Shown here piece after piece: positions 7,927 through 15,973 of a stretch of DNA of 36,166 bases. This stretch comes from Bacteroidales bacterium. Lineage in GTDB: Bacteria > Bacteroidota > Bacteroidia > Bacteroidales > VadinHA17. The notes under the pieces are model-generated. The model had not been told where the DNA came from and ran no database searches. It saw only the letters and a program-made list of their open reading frames with translations. The position numbers and the translations under genes are program-made. The DNA is taken from the NCBI GenBank assembly GCA_029210565.1, contig JARGFQ010000020.1, positions 1 through 36,166 on the forward strand. Direction: 5' to 3'. Numbering within the stretch: the first letter of the stretch is position 1; every line of letters begins with the position of its first letter.

Positions 7927-7949
7927 ACGACGCCCGATAAGAGCGTCGT
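7927..7949 (-). terminator. hppA: intrinsic terminator after the pyrophosphatase gene
   Basis: A perfect 7-bp inverted repeat (ACGACGC / GCGTCGT) with a 9-nt loop. On the minus strand it is followed by TTACTTATTTT. It lies 20 nt past the hppA stop and just before the dehydratase start. Confidence 0.65.
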
Positions 7950-7969
7950 CACATAATAATATTCAGCTA

Positions 7970-10264
7970 TTATCCCATTATGCTCCAGGTCACGGTCAGA
8001 CCGGCCATAACAACCGAGACCATTGACATGAGCTTGATGAGGATGTTAAGCGAGGGTCCGGATGTATCCTTAAAAGGGTCACCAACGGTGTCACCCACGA
8101 CGCCGGCCTTGTGCGACTCACTGCCCTTGCCGCCGTAGTTACCCTTCTCAATGAATTTCTTGGCATTGTCCCATGCGCCACCGGAGTTGTTGAGCATGCT
8201 CGCCAGCGTAAAGCCGGCAGTCATGCCTCCTATCAGCAGTCCCACCACACCGGCAACACCCAGCGTGAGCCCTATAGCCAGGGGAACGGCGATGGCTATC
8301 AGTGACGGAAGCATCATCTCGTGCTGTGCACCCTTGGTGGAGATGGCAACGCACCTTGCATAGTCAGGCTTGCCCGTTCCCTCCATGATACCGGGTATCT
8401 CGCGGAACTGGCGTCTCACCTCATCAACCATCTTGCCGGCTGCGCGTCCCACGGCTTTCATCGACATCGAGCTGAAGAGGAACGCCATCATGGCACCGAT
8501 GAAGATACCGCCGATAAGCAGCGGATTGAACAGCGACAGGTCATATGCTCCCACAAAGTCCTTAATGTGAGCCGTACTGACGTCAACGGCAGTCATTCCT
8601 TCAGGTATTACCGAAGGCATTGTGCTCTTGTAGAAGAGCACATCGCCAATCTGCTTGTATCCTTCGACGGTGTCGTCGGCGAGGCGTCCGAGCCAGAGCT
8701 TGACCTCCTCCATATACGCTGCCACGAGGGCCATGGCTGTAAGAGCCGCCGAACCGATCGCAAATCCTTTTCCGGTTGCGGCTGTGGTGTTGCCAAGCAT
8801 GTCAAGGGCATCAGTGCGCTCACGTACCTCCTTGGGAAGGTGCGACATCTCGGCGTTACCGCCTGCGTTGTCAGCTATCGGACCGAAGGCGTCGGTAGCC
8901 AGGGTGATACCCAGCGTGGAGAGCATCCCCACTGCGGCGAAGCCAATACCGTACACACCCGCTGCGAAGTCGTGGAACCCGCCGGCGAATCCGTATGCAG
9001 CAATGATGGCAATGGCAATGGTAAGGACAGGAATCCACGTCGACTGCATACCGACGGCTATACCTTCGATGATTGTGGTTGCCGGTCCCTGCTGTGTCTG
9101 TTTTGCAATGCCCCTGGTGGGCTTATATTCATCGGAGGTGAAGTATTCGGTCGACTGGCCTATGATGACTCCGGCAGCGAGGCCGGCGACAACGGCGCCG
9201 AAGACGCCCCAGGTTATCCATCCGGTGAATGCCATCACAGCCATGGCCACCAGTATCAGCGCCGAACTGCCGCCCGTGCCGAGCAGCAGTGCGTTAAGCA
9301 GGTTCTTCTGCGTGGCCTGCTCCCTGGTGCGTACCATATATACACCTGCTATGGAGAGCAGTATTCCTATTGATGCCACTATCATCGGTGCGATGACAGC
9401 CTTCATCTGGTCAGCGGCCGTCAGGAGCGGCAGGGCTGCCCCGAGTGCCGCTGTTGCCAGTATGGATCCGGCATATGATTCGTAGAGGTCAGCACCCATT
9501 CCTGCTACGTCGCCAACGTTGTCGCCAACGTTATCGGCTATGGTTGCGGGGTTACGGGGGTCATCCTCGGGGATGCCTGCCTCAACTTTGCCTACAAGGT
9601 CAGCGCCTACGTCAGCAGCCTTGGTGAAGATGCCGCCGCCGACACGGGCGAAGAGAGCCTGTGTGGAGGCACCCATACCGAAGGTAAGCATGGTGGCAGT
9701 GATCTCGATCATCTTCTGGTGTTCAGTGGTACCGGCATGAACGAAAGTCAGTCCCAGCCACTTCCATCCTTCAGCCATGTTCTCCGGGGAGAAGACCCAG
9801 TTGTTCAGGACGAGAAACCAAATTACAATGTCAAGCAGTCCGAAACCGACAACGATAAGGCCCATCACAGCACCGCTGCGGAATGCAATCTTGAGACCCT
9901 TGTTGAGAGATTCGGAGGCACCCTGGGCTGTCCTGGAGGAGGCGTTGGTTGCCGTTCTCATTCCCAGGTAACCGCAGAGGCCGGAGAAGAACCCGCCGGT
10001 AAGGAACGCTACCGGAACAAAGGGGTTCTGCACCCCCAGGTAGGCCAGTATCACAAGCAAAAATACAAGAACAATGAAGACCTTGAACACAACACCGTAC
10101 TGGCGTCTGATGTAGGCCATCGCACCCTCCCTGACGTAACCGGCAATCTCCTGCATCCGGTCGTTGCCGGCAGGCGACTTCATCATGCTCCTGTAGAATA
10201 TCCATGCAAAGAGCAGGGCCAGCACCGCTGCGACAGGTGCTATCCAGAACAAACTACTGATCAT
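7970..10264 (-). CDS. hppA: membrane-bound ion-pumping pyrophosphatase
   Basis: A 764-residue membrane pyrophosphatase, which couples hydrolysis of pyrophosphate to export of H+ or Na+ across the inner membrane. About 16 hydrophobic segments are present. Diagnostic motifs are DVGADLVGKVE (218-228) and DNVGDNVGDVAGMGADLYES (244-263), with their Mg-PPi-binding aspartates, plus the C-terminal DTVGDPFKDTSGPSLNILIK. In the GNTT motif the following residue is Ala (GNTTAATGKG), not Lys. This marks the K+-dependent subfamily, which contains H+ pumps, Na+ pumps and dual Na+/H+ pumps; the ion cannot be assigned from inspection. A longer loop after the GNTTAA helix (about 60 residues) is present. It is a single-gene unit with a -7 element at 10293-10300 and a terminator at 7927-7949. 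Confidence 0.97.
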   Translation of the reverse strand: MISSLFWIAPVAAVLALLFAWIFYRSMMKSPAGNDRMQEIAGYVREGAMAYIRRQYGVVFKVFIVLVFLLVILAYLGVQNPFVPVAFLTGGFFSGLCGYLGMRTATNASSRTAQGASESLNKGLKIAFRSGAVMGLIVVGFGLLDIVIWFLVLNNWVFSPENMAEGWKWLGLTFVHAGTTEHQKMIEITATMLTFGMGASTQALFARVGGGIFTKAADVGADLVGKVEAGIPEDDPRNPATIADNVGDNVGDVAGMGADLYESYAGSILATAALGAALPLLTAADQMKAVIAPMIVASIGILLSIAGVYMVRTREQATQKNLLNALLLGTGGSSALILVAMAVMAFTGWITWGVFGAVVAGLAAGVIIGQSTEYFTSDEYKPTRGIAKQTQQGPATTIIEGIAVGMQSTWIPVLTIAIAIIAAYGFAGGFHDFAAGVYGIGFAAVGMLSTLGITLATDAFGPIADNAGGNAEMSHLPKEVRERTDALDMLGNTTAATGKGFAIGSAALTAMALVAAYMEEVKLWLGRLADDTVEGYKQIGDVLFYKSTMPSVIPEGMTAVDVSTAHIKDFVGAYDLSLFNPLLIGGIFIGAMMAFLFSSMSMKAVGRAAGKMVDEVRRQFREIPGIMEGTGKPDYARCVAISTKGAQHEMMLPSLIAIAVPLAIGLTLGVAGVVGLLIGGMTAGFTLASMLNNSGGAWDNAKKFIEKGNYGGKGSESHKAGVVGDTVGDPFKDTSGPSLNILIKLMSMVSVVMAGLTVTWSIMG

Positions 10265-10292
10265 AAGCTTAGGTTTTTTAAGATTAGAGAGA

Positions 10293-10300
10293 CAAAACTA
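10293..10300 (-). promoter_or_regulatory. hppA: -7 promoter element of hppA
   Basis: TAGTTTTG on the minus strand matches TAnnTTTG; GGTTA lies at the -33 position instead of TTG. The predicted leader is about 22 nt. Confidence 0.4.
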
Positions 10301-10339
10301 ATCAGTTTTTTCAGATAACCTAACCGCTTATTGCAGATA

Positions 10340-12751
10340 TTACTTTTTGTTCTTCACATATTTATCGAGCCACCTGGTGTACTCCCAGTGCATGTGCAGC
10401 AACGACTCGCGGGAAGCGTAGCCGTGGGCCTCGGCAGGCAGCAGCACCAGCCTTGTCGTGGCTCCTGCACCCTTGAGTGCTGCATAGTACCTCTCACTCT
10501 GTATCGGGAAAGTGCCCTGGTTGTTATCGGCCATGCCGTGTATCAGCAGCAGGGGATCCTTGACCTTTGTGGCATGGGTGAACGGTGACATCTCAAGATA
10601 GAGCTCCGGGGCCTCCCAGAAGCTGCGACGCTCGCTCTGGAACCCGAAGGGCGTCAGTGAGCGGTTGTAGGCACCGCTGCGGGCTATGCCGGCAGCAAAG
10701 AGTCTTGAGTGCGAGAGCAGGTGAGCCGTCATGAAAGCACCGTAAGAGTGGCCGCTGGCAGCTACCCTCGCCGGGTCTGTGACACCCATCTCCACAGCCT
10801 TGTTTATTGCAGCCCCGGCATTTGCCACCAGCTGACTGACAAAAGTGTCATTGGGCTCCTGCCCTTCGGCACCTATTATCGGGAAGCTTGCATTCATGAG
10901 GATAGCGTAACCCTGGGTGACATAAACCAGCACCGAGGATGGACTCACCCTTGTGAAGCTGTACGGCGAGCCGCTTATCTGACCGGCTGTTGAGGGATCA
11001 TTGTATTCGCGCGGATAGGCCCACAGTATCGTAGGTAACGGACCGTCCTTCTCCCTGTCGTAGCCTGACGGCAGGTACAGCATAAATGAGAGGTCAATGC
11101 CGTCATTGCGCTTGTATGTGACCAGTTCCCGGTGCACGCCGTCAAGCTGCGGATAGGGGTTCTCAAAATGGGTCACCTGCTTCAGGGTTCCCTTCTTCAG
11201 ATCGCGGATAAAGTAGTTGGGCACCTCGTTGACCGACTGCCGGACGGTGAGCATCACCTGTTTAGCCGGGTCAATGAGCTCACTGACAGTCTCGTAATAG
11301 GGTGCTTCCGAACGCCACAGGCGGGTGGTCTTGCCGGACCTGAGGTCGTACTTGTCGATGAAGGGCCTGTCTCCCTCGGGAGATGCGCCCTGGCCGGAGA
11401 GATAGAGGCTCCTGCCCCTGTCGGCCAGCAGCAATACCTGTCTTCCGTAGCTGTTGGTCACGGTAAGGGGGAAGCCGGGGTTATTGTAACGGTCGTCAGA
11501 ATTGATTTCGAAGATCTTCTTCAGTGTAGCCTGCGGGTCTGCCGGGCTGAAGGTGCTGGTTACCCTGATGCGGCTTTTTGAGAGCCCCTCGCTAAGCATC
11601 GCAAGATTGTCATTGCCCCAGACAATTCCCTGATAGCGCTTCTCCGTGGCAATGAACGGCACCGGTTCTCCTGCAAAGGGAGCATCAAGCATATAGACCT
11701 GATCGTGGTACTGCATCTCATTGGCATGATAGTTACCCTCATCCAGCGCCTCCACCCACATGATAGTTGCAGGCCTGTCGCTGCGCCAGCTGTAGTTGCG
11801 GGGACCGGGATTAACCACATCGTAGCCGCGTGGAAGGTTCTCCTGCAGGGGCTTATCGAGGAGCATGGTGACGACATTACCCTGCAGATCCCATATCTGG
11901 GTGGTTGAGGGGAAATAATAATAGGGTACTATATATGAAAAGGGCTTGTCGATTTTTGTTATCAGGAGATACTTACCGTCGGGTGAGGGCGACAGGTCAG
12001 TGATCATGCCACTGCTGCCTACAGCCGCGGTATTACCGCCGCTCCAGCGCATCAGTTCGGAGGTGGCATAATATTCAAATATCCTTTCGTCGTCAGGGTT
12101 CTTAATGAGGTCCTGGAAGGTGCGCGACTCTCCCCTGACGCCTGCGCTCTCCTGGATGGCCGGTCCCTTCGGCACCTTTGATGCCTCCGGAGCCTTACCC
12201 CTGTCGCTCAGAGTGCGCAGATAGACAATCGATCCGTCAGGAAGCCACGTCATAGTCCTCCTGAATATGTCATTCAGGCCCTCATCGATCTTGAGTGCGG
12301 TCATAGTCGCCAGATCGGCCATCCACAGCTCTACCGTGGCATCCGTGGTGTTGGTGAAGGCAAACATGCTGCAGTCGTTTGACCATGTTACCCCGCCTAT
12401 ATGGGGATCAGCCGGTACCCCTTTCAGCTCGCGAAGGTTGGAGCCGTCAATGTTCATGGCGGAGATCATTACCACTCGCTGCCCGCGGCTGCTGCCGTTG
12501 GTGGAGGGATTGAACCTGATGCCGGCAAGACGCAGCTCCGGCCTGGAGAGGTCGGCAATGGATGGCAGTTCAGGGCGTTCAAGCAGGAGAATGCTTTTAT
12601 TGTCACGACTGACAAGGACGCCGGGTGTCTGCGGTGCGTCAACTATTGAGACTATCTCCGCGGGAGGAAGCTGGTATCCCGGGGTGTCCTGAGCTCCGAC
12701 AGCCAGAGCCGATACGATGATGATGGCGGTGAGAAGAATTTCCTTTATCAT
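10340..12751 (-). CDS. secreted S9 family peptidase (glutamyl endopeptidase-like, S9D)
   Basis: An 803-residue exported serine peptidase with a clear signal peptide (MIKEILLTAIIIVSALAVGA, cut near residue 20). An N-terminal beta-propeller (about 30-560) is followed by an alpha/beta-hydrolase domain. The catalytic triad is visible: S669 in GHSYGAF, D742 in GMADNNQGT and H776 in EAHGY. The segment GTFPIQSERYYAALKGAGA and the SRESLLHMHWE that follows the histidine are much like plant chloroplast glutamyl endopeptidase (MEROPS S9D), so cleavage after Glu is a reasonable guess. It probably acts in the periplasm on peptides. A single gene with its own -7 element at 12774-12781. The distance to hppA downstream is 75 nt. 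Confidence 0.92.
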   Translation of the reverse strand: MIKEILLTAIIIVSALAVGAQDTPGYQLPPAEIVSIVDAPQTPGVLVSRDNKSILLLERPELPSIADLSRPELRLAGIRFNPSTNGSSRGQRVVMISAMNIDGSNLRELKGVPADPHIGGVTWSNDCSMFAFTNTTDATVELWMADLATMTALKIDEGLNDIFRRTMTWLPDGSIVYLRTLSDRGKAPEASKVPKGPAIQESAGVRGESRTFQDLIKNPDDERIFEYYATSELMRWSGGNTAAVGSSGMITDLSPSPDGKYLLITKIDKPFSYIVPYYYFPSTTQIWDLQGNVVTMLLDKPLQENLPRGYDVVNPGPRNYSWRSDRPATIMWVEALDEGNYHANEMQYHDQVYMLDAPFAGEPVPFIATEKRYQGIVWGNDNLAMLSEGLSKSRIRVTSTFSPADPQATLKKIFEINSDDRYNNPGFPLTVTNSYGRQVLLLADRGRSLYLSGQGASPEGDRPFIDKYDLRSGKTTRLWRSEAPYYETVSELIDPAKQVMLTVRQSVNEVPNYFIRDLKKGTLKQVTHFENPYPQLDGVHRELVTYKRNDGIDLSFMLYLPSGYDREKDGPLPTILWAYPREYNDPSTAGQISGSPYSFTRVSPSSVLVYVTQGYAILMNASFPIIGAEGQEPNDTFVSQLVANAGAAINKAVEMGVTDPARVAASGHSYGAFMTAHLLSHSRLFAAGIARSGAYNRSLTPFGFQSERRSFWEAPELYLEMSPFTHATKVKDPLLLIHGMADNNQGTFPIQSERYYAALKGAGATTRLVLLPAEAHGYASRESLLHMHWEYTRWLDKYVKNKK

Positions 12752-12773
12752 GGCGGTTGTTTTAGCTTTGGTT

Positions 12774-12781
12774 CAAAATTA
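12774..12781 (-). promoter_or_regulatory. -7 promoter element of the S9 peptidase gene
   Basis: TAATTTTG on the minus strand matches TAnnTTTG. The nearest TTTG is 25 bp upstream, longer than usual. The leader would be about 16 nt. Confidence 0.35.
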
Positions 12782-12919
12782 TACTTATGTATTAAAGTAT
12801 ATATACCAAATAACAGCTATTATTGTTTTTTAACTTTTGCCGCCGTAAATGAGCGGCACAAGGCCAACGGAGAGCAGCGGCGACAATTATCCCGGCCAAA
12901 CCGGAAAAAATATTTCATC

Positions 12920-13495
12920 ATGGAAAAGGAATACGAAGATGATATCAGGAATGCCCTGAGGGTGTTGCGCGACGGCGGGGTTATACTTTATCCTACTGAC
13001 ACTGTATGGGGATTGGGGTGCGATCCTGCAAACGGTGAGGCAGTGAGAAGGATCGGTGAGATCAAGCAGAGGATTGATAAAAAGGGTATGATCATTCTTG
13101 TCAATTCACTGGCGATGCTGACACGTTATGTTGTTGATCCCCCTGATGTGGCCCTGCAGATGGCCGAATGGAGCGAGTCTCCCCTGACCGTCATCTACGA
13201 CAGCGGGCGGGGAGTGGCTGACGGTGTGGCGGCCGATGACGGGTCACTGGCAGTGAGACTCTGCAGCGATCCTTTCTGCGATGACCTGATCACTGCTTTC
13301 CGCAAGCCCCTTGTATCTACCTCCGCCAACGTCAGCGGCACTCCCGCCCCGGCCTTTTTTGATGAGATAGCCGGGGAGATCAAAAGCACTGCCGATTATG
13401 TATGTCTCTGGAGACAGGATGACCGAAGCAGCACAGAGGCCTCTTCGGTCATCAAAGTGTCCGGGAACGGAGTCGTTAAGATATTGCGCGACTGA
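12920..13495 (+). CDS. tsaC: L-threonylcarbamoyladenylate synthase (TsaC/Sua5/YrdC type)
   Basis: A 191-residue YrdC-domain protein. It makes threonylcarbamoyl-AMP from threonine, bicarbonate and ATP, the first step of the universal t6A37 tRNA modification. Seen are LYPTDTVWGLGCD (24-36), the basic KQRIDKKGMIILV motif (49-61) and STSANVSGTPAP in the C-terminal half. It is the short form, without the Sua5 C-terminal domain. The paralogue YciO has the same fold, so assignment to TsaC rests on the ligand motifs and is likely, not certain. The intergenic region before it (12752-12919) is shared with the divergent peptidase gene. Its stop codon is directly next to the stop codon of the convergent GIN-domain gene. 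Confidence 0.88.
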   Translation: MEKEYEDDIRNALRVLRDGGVILYPTDTVWGLGCDPANGEAVRRIGEIKQRIDKKGMIILVNSLAMLTRYVVDPPDVALQMAEWSESPLTVIYDSGRGVADGVAADDGSLAVRLCSDPFCDDLITAFRKPLVSTSANVSGTPAPAFFDEIAGEIKSTADYVCLWRQDDRSSTEASSVIKVSGNGVVKILRD

Positions 13496-14191
13496 CTATT
13501 TCGTCCGCACCTTGCCGGAGCCGGATACGGCTGCATCAATCTTCGGGTTGCCCGAATAGATGATGCTCCCGCTGCCGGAGATAGAAGCCCTGAGCATCTC
13601 CGTAACATAACAGACGCAGCTGCCGCTGCCGGAAATATTTGCCTCCAGCGTTCCCACCCTGGTGGCCTCTCCAAAATAGTCACCCGAACCTGAAATATTT
13701 ATCTCAAGGCTTTCTATGGTGCCGCTTCCGGCAATGATGAGGCTGCCTGATCCTGAGATGGAGCACTCTGTCTCCTGCAATGCTACTTCTTTAAGAAATG
13801 CTTTTCCGCTTCCGCTGATACCGATGTCCAGGTCTCCCCCCCTGAGAGGGTCATTGACTGTGACCTTCCCGGATCCTGACACACCGATACCCTTAAGCTT
13901 TGGCATGGTGATACGCACAACGACCTTTTTGTTCCCGGAATCAAACCATTTGTCCCTCTTGATCCTGAGCTCATCCCCGTAGACCCTCGTATCTATCTCA
14001 TGGATATATTCCCTGTCGCCCTCAAGGACAACGCTGTACTCATCCCCGATGTCAATTAACACTTCTCCAGACACAGCGAAGGCCACCTCGCTGAAACCGG
14101 AGACATTTCTTGTTTCCCTGTACGTATCCTGTGCCTGTGATACCTGGGCCGCAACGACCAGAAGAACTGCAAAAAGGATTGATTTTTTCAT
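13496..14191 (-). CDS. exported GIN-domain (DUF2807) repeat protein
   Basis: A 231-residue protein with signal peptide (MKKSILFAVLLVVAAQVSQA, then QD). The body is the DUF2807 'putative auto-transporter adhesin, head GIN' domain. A first part carries an R-x-V-x-G-F-x-E-V motif (about 28-36). It is followed by seven SGSG turns at residues 105, 126, 146, 167, 187, 205 and 223, spaced 18-21 residues apart, as expected for stacked turns of a right-handed beta-helix. It is probably periplasmic or on the cell surface. The family is very common in Bacteroidota and has no settled function. The protein ends right after the last turn. No clear promoter was recognised in the A/T-rich leader. Confidence 0.88.
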   Translation of the reverse strand: MKKSILFAVLLVVAAQVSQAQDTYRETRNVSGFSEVAFAVSGEVLIDIGDEYSVVLEGDREYIHEIDTRVYGDELRIKRDKWFDSGNKKVVVRITMPKLKGIGVSGSGKVTVNDPLRGGDLDIGISGSGKAFLKEVALQETECSISGSGSLIIAGSGTIESLEINISGSGDYFGEATRVGTLEANISGSGSCVCYVTEMLRASISGSGSIIYSGNPKIDAAVSGSGKVRTK

Positions 14192-14368
14192 TCGATTTTA
14201 TTTTTATTTTATTGGTCGAATAGAACTTCCATGAGATCAAATAATCAAACCTGTTGTGAGCTCTTGCTCATGCAAGTTTCATGACTGAACCATTTTCAAA
14301 CTATCGGTTAACAGATTAAAGACGGCACCGCGGTTACAGTGCTGCATGATAACAGTGAAAAAGATGAA

Positions 14369-14863
14369 TTAGTCGTTCAGACTGGTCAGTCCTTCAGGAA
14401 GAGACATCTCTATGATTTTTCTCCTTCTGTCCACCGAGATGATCAGGTCGGGGTGCAGGGGAACGAGTATCACCCCTGCCGGGGAGGCTACCTCGGCAAG
14501 CAGCTGTCCGGGGTTCCGTTTGACGGAGATAACCCTGCCGTTAAAGCCGCTGACGGTGTCGGTAAGGGTAAATCCTGCCAGCTCCTGTAACTCATCACTC
14601 TCTCCCGTCTCACCGGCGATGATAAGATCACAACCCTTGAGGGAGACGACTGATTCTGCAGTCAGGTAATCGTCGAAAAAAATAATAAGTGTATCGGGTG
14701 CAGGGCAGAAAGCCTCCCTGACAAAAAAGGGAACCGGTATCCCGTCTGTAACGACGAATACTGGTTCACCCTGTTTCGGTTCCCCTGTGATGCCGCCCTG
14801 CATCCTCACCACCACGGCTCCTTCATAGCCGTAGGTCTTTGTTATTCTGCCAACGGTTTTCAC
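14369..14863 (-). CDS. rimM: 16S rRNA processing protein RimM
   Basis: A 164-residue RimM, the assembly factor for the 30S head that binds S19. The N-terminal RimM beta-barrel opens with VGRITKTYGYEGAVVV, the usual 'G-x-I-x-x-x-H-G-x-x-G' signature with Tyr in place of His. The C-terminal PRC-barrel starts near ELAGFTLTDTVSGFNGRV and contains ILVPLHPDLIISVD. The sequence is divergent but complete. It lies 27 nt downstream of rpsP on the same strand, the classic rpsP-rimM pairing, and is probably transcribed from the rpsP promoter. Confidence 0.9.
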   Translation of the reverse strand: MKTVGRITKTYGYEGAVVVRMQGGITGEPKQGEPVFVVTDGIPVPFFVREAFCPAPDTLIIFFDDYLTAESVVSLKGCDLIIAGETGESDELQELAGFTLTDTVSGFNGRVISVKRNPGQLLAEVASPAGVILVPLHPDLIISVDRRRKIIEMSLPEGLTSLND

Positions 14864-14890
14864 TGTCGGGGGTCGGGGGAGAGAAGCGCT

Positions 14891-15799
14891 TTATTCAGGC
14901 TTCTCAGTCTCTTCGGCACTCTCTTCTCCTTCCTCATCGGCGGGGGGCTCTGCCTCTTCTGCCGGTGCTGCGGCAGTCTCCTCTGCCTCCGGGGCGGCTG
15001 GTGCCTCTGCTTCTTCTGCCGGTGCTGCGGCAGTTTCTTCGGCTGTGGCCTTTACTGCAGGGGCCGCCTCTGTGGCGGCAGCTTCATCAGCAGGAGATGC
15101 CTCTTCTTCAGGAGCTGCTTCAGCTGCGACCTCTTCTGCCTCTGCTGCTGCTTCGGCCGGCGCTTCTTCAGCGGTCACCTCATCTGTTGCCTCCTCTTCC
15201 GGGGCTGCTTCTTCAACAGCGGTCTCTTCAGCTACAGCTTCAGTGACTTCGGTTTCGTCGGCAGCTTCTGCCACGGGCTCCTCTGCTGGTGCCTCACCTC
15301 CCTCGGCAGCTCTGGCGGCAGCCTCGGCCTCAGCGGCAAGTGCAGCGAGCTTTTTGGTATATTCAGCAGCCCTGGCTTCCTTGATCGCAGTCTCAGCCTC
15401 AAGCCTCTTCTGACGTGTCTCCTCGCCAATCTTCTCGATGCCTGTCTTCTTGGTCTCGATCTGCTCCTCCTTGAACTTCAGCCACTCATTGAAACGGCGG
15501 TCAGCCTCGGCCTCGTCAAAGGCACCCTTCTTTACTCCTTCAAGCAGGTGCTTCTTCATCATGACACCCTTGTACCTGAGGATTGCCCTGCAGGTCTCTG
15601 TGGGCTGGGCACCCTTCTGGAGCCAATCCAGCGCCTTGCCGAAATCGATCTCTATCGTTGCCGGGTTAGTGAGAGGATTGTACATTCCGATCTTTTCAAT
15701 AAATCTGCCATCACGTGGCGCACTGCTATCCGCTACCACCACGTGGTAGTAGGCCTGCTTTTTGCGGCCCTTCCTAGCTAATCTGATTTTTACTGACAT
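14891..15799 (-). CDS. rpsP: 30S ribosomal protein bS16 with long Ala/Glu-rich tail
   Basis: The first ~85 residues are a normal bS16 (IRLARKGRKKQAYYHVVVAD, the basic RNA-binding loop, then GRFIEKIGMYNP). A charged helical segment (about 95-165, EWLKFKEEQIETKKTGIEK) follows. Residues 166-302 are almost entirely Ala, Glu, Pro, Thr and Val, strongly acidic and probably disordered or a long single helix. Typical bS16 is about 80-90 residues; Bacteroidota forms carry extensions to roughly 180-200. At 302 residues this is very long. The tail contains a 23-bp DNA direct repeat (14955-14977 / 15012-15034), so it appears to have grown by duplication. Promoter at 15843-15873; rimM follows. Confidence 0.93.
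   Translation of the reverse strand: MSVKIRLARKGRKKQAYYHVVVADSSAPRDGRFIEKIGMYNPLTNPATIEIDFGKALDWLQKGAQPTETCRAILRYKGVMMKKHLLEGVKKGAFDEAEADRRFNEWLKFKEEQIETKKTGIEKIGEETRQKRLEAETAIKEARAAEYTKKLAALAAEAEAAARAAEGGEAPAEEPVAEAADETEVTEAVAEETAVEEAAPEEEATDEVTAEEAPAEAAAEAEEVAAEAAPEEEASPADEAAATEAAPAVKATAEETAAAPAEEAEAPAAPEAEETAAAPAEEAEPPADEEGEESAEETEKPE
14955..15034. repeat. direct repeat in the rpsP tail
   Basis: A 23-bp sequence (TCTTCTGCCGGTGCTGCGGC plus AGT) occurs at 14955-14977 and again at 15012-15034, offset by 57 bp (19 codons). It encodes the repeated peptide T-A-A-A-P-A-E-E in the S16 tail. Confidence 0.8.
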
Positions 15800-15842
15800 T
15801 TAAAATTTTCGGTTTAATTGATACCTGTTTTTTATGAGGGTG

Positions 15843-15873
15843 CAAATATATTACAATATATCGAGCTTACAAA
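15843..15873 (-). promoter_or_regulatory. rpsP: Bacteroidota promoter of rpsP-rimM
   Basis: On the minus strand TTTG (15870-15873), a 19-bp spacer and TATATTTG (15843-15850). Both boxes match the consensus, and this is the best promoter in the window, as expected for a ribosomal protein gene. The leader is about 37 nt. Confidence 0.7.
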
Positions 15874-15905
15874 AAATATCAGCTGCCGTCATGTTAATAA
15901 ATAAA

Positions 15906-15937
15906 TTGGCCGGGCAATGACCTTTTTGATATTTTTG
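15906..15937 (+). promoter_or_regulatory. dnaE: Bacteroidota promoter of dnaE
   Basis: TTG (15906-15908), a 21-bp spacer and TATTTTTG (15930-15937). Transcription would start near 15944, about 30 nt before the ATG at 15974. It is back to back with the rpsP promoter. Confidence 0.6.
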
Positions 15938-15973
15938 TTTCCAGCCACCGGCACAGGTCAAAATCCCGATAAA

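Noticed and set aside
8321..9485. Long plus-strand open frames opposite hppA
   Set aside because: Shadow frames of the highly conserved pyrophosphatase gene; translations are rich in His/Arg/Ser without domain structure.
10294..10309. Hairpin AAAACT-AATC-AGTTTT as terminator of the S9 peptidase gene
   Set aside because: It is weak, lacks a T-tract on the minus strand, and overlaps the hppA -7 element.
14263..14276. Hairpin CTTGC-TCAT-GCAAG after rimM
   Set aside because: Only 5 bp and no T-tract; not convincing as a terminator.
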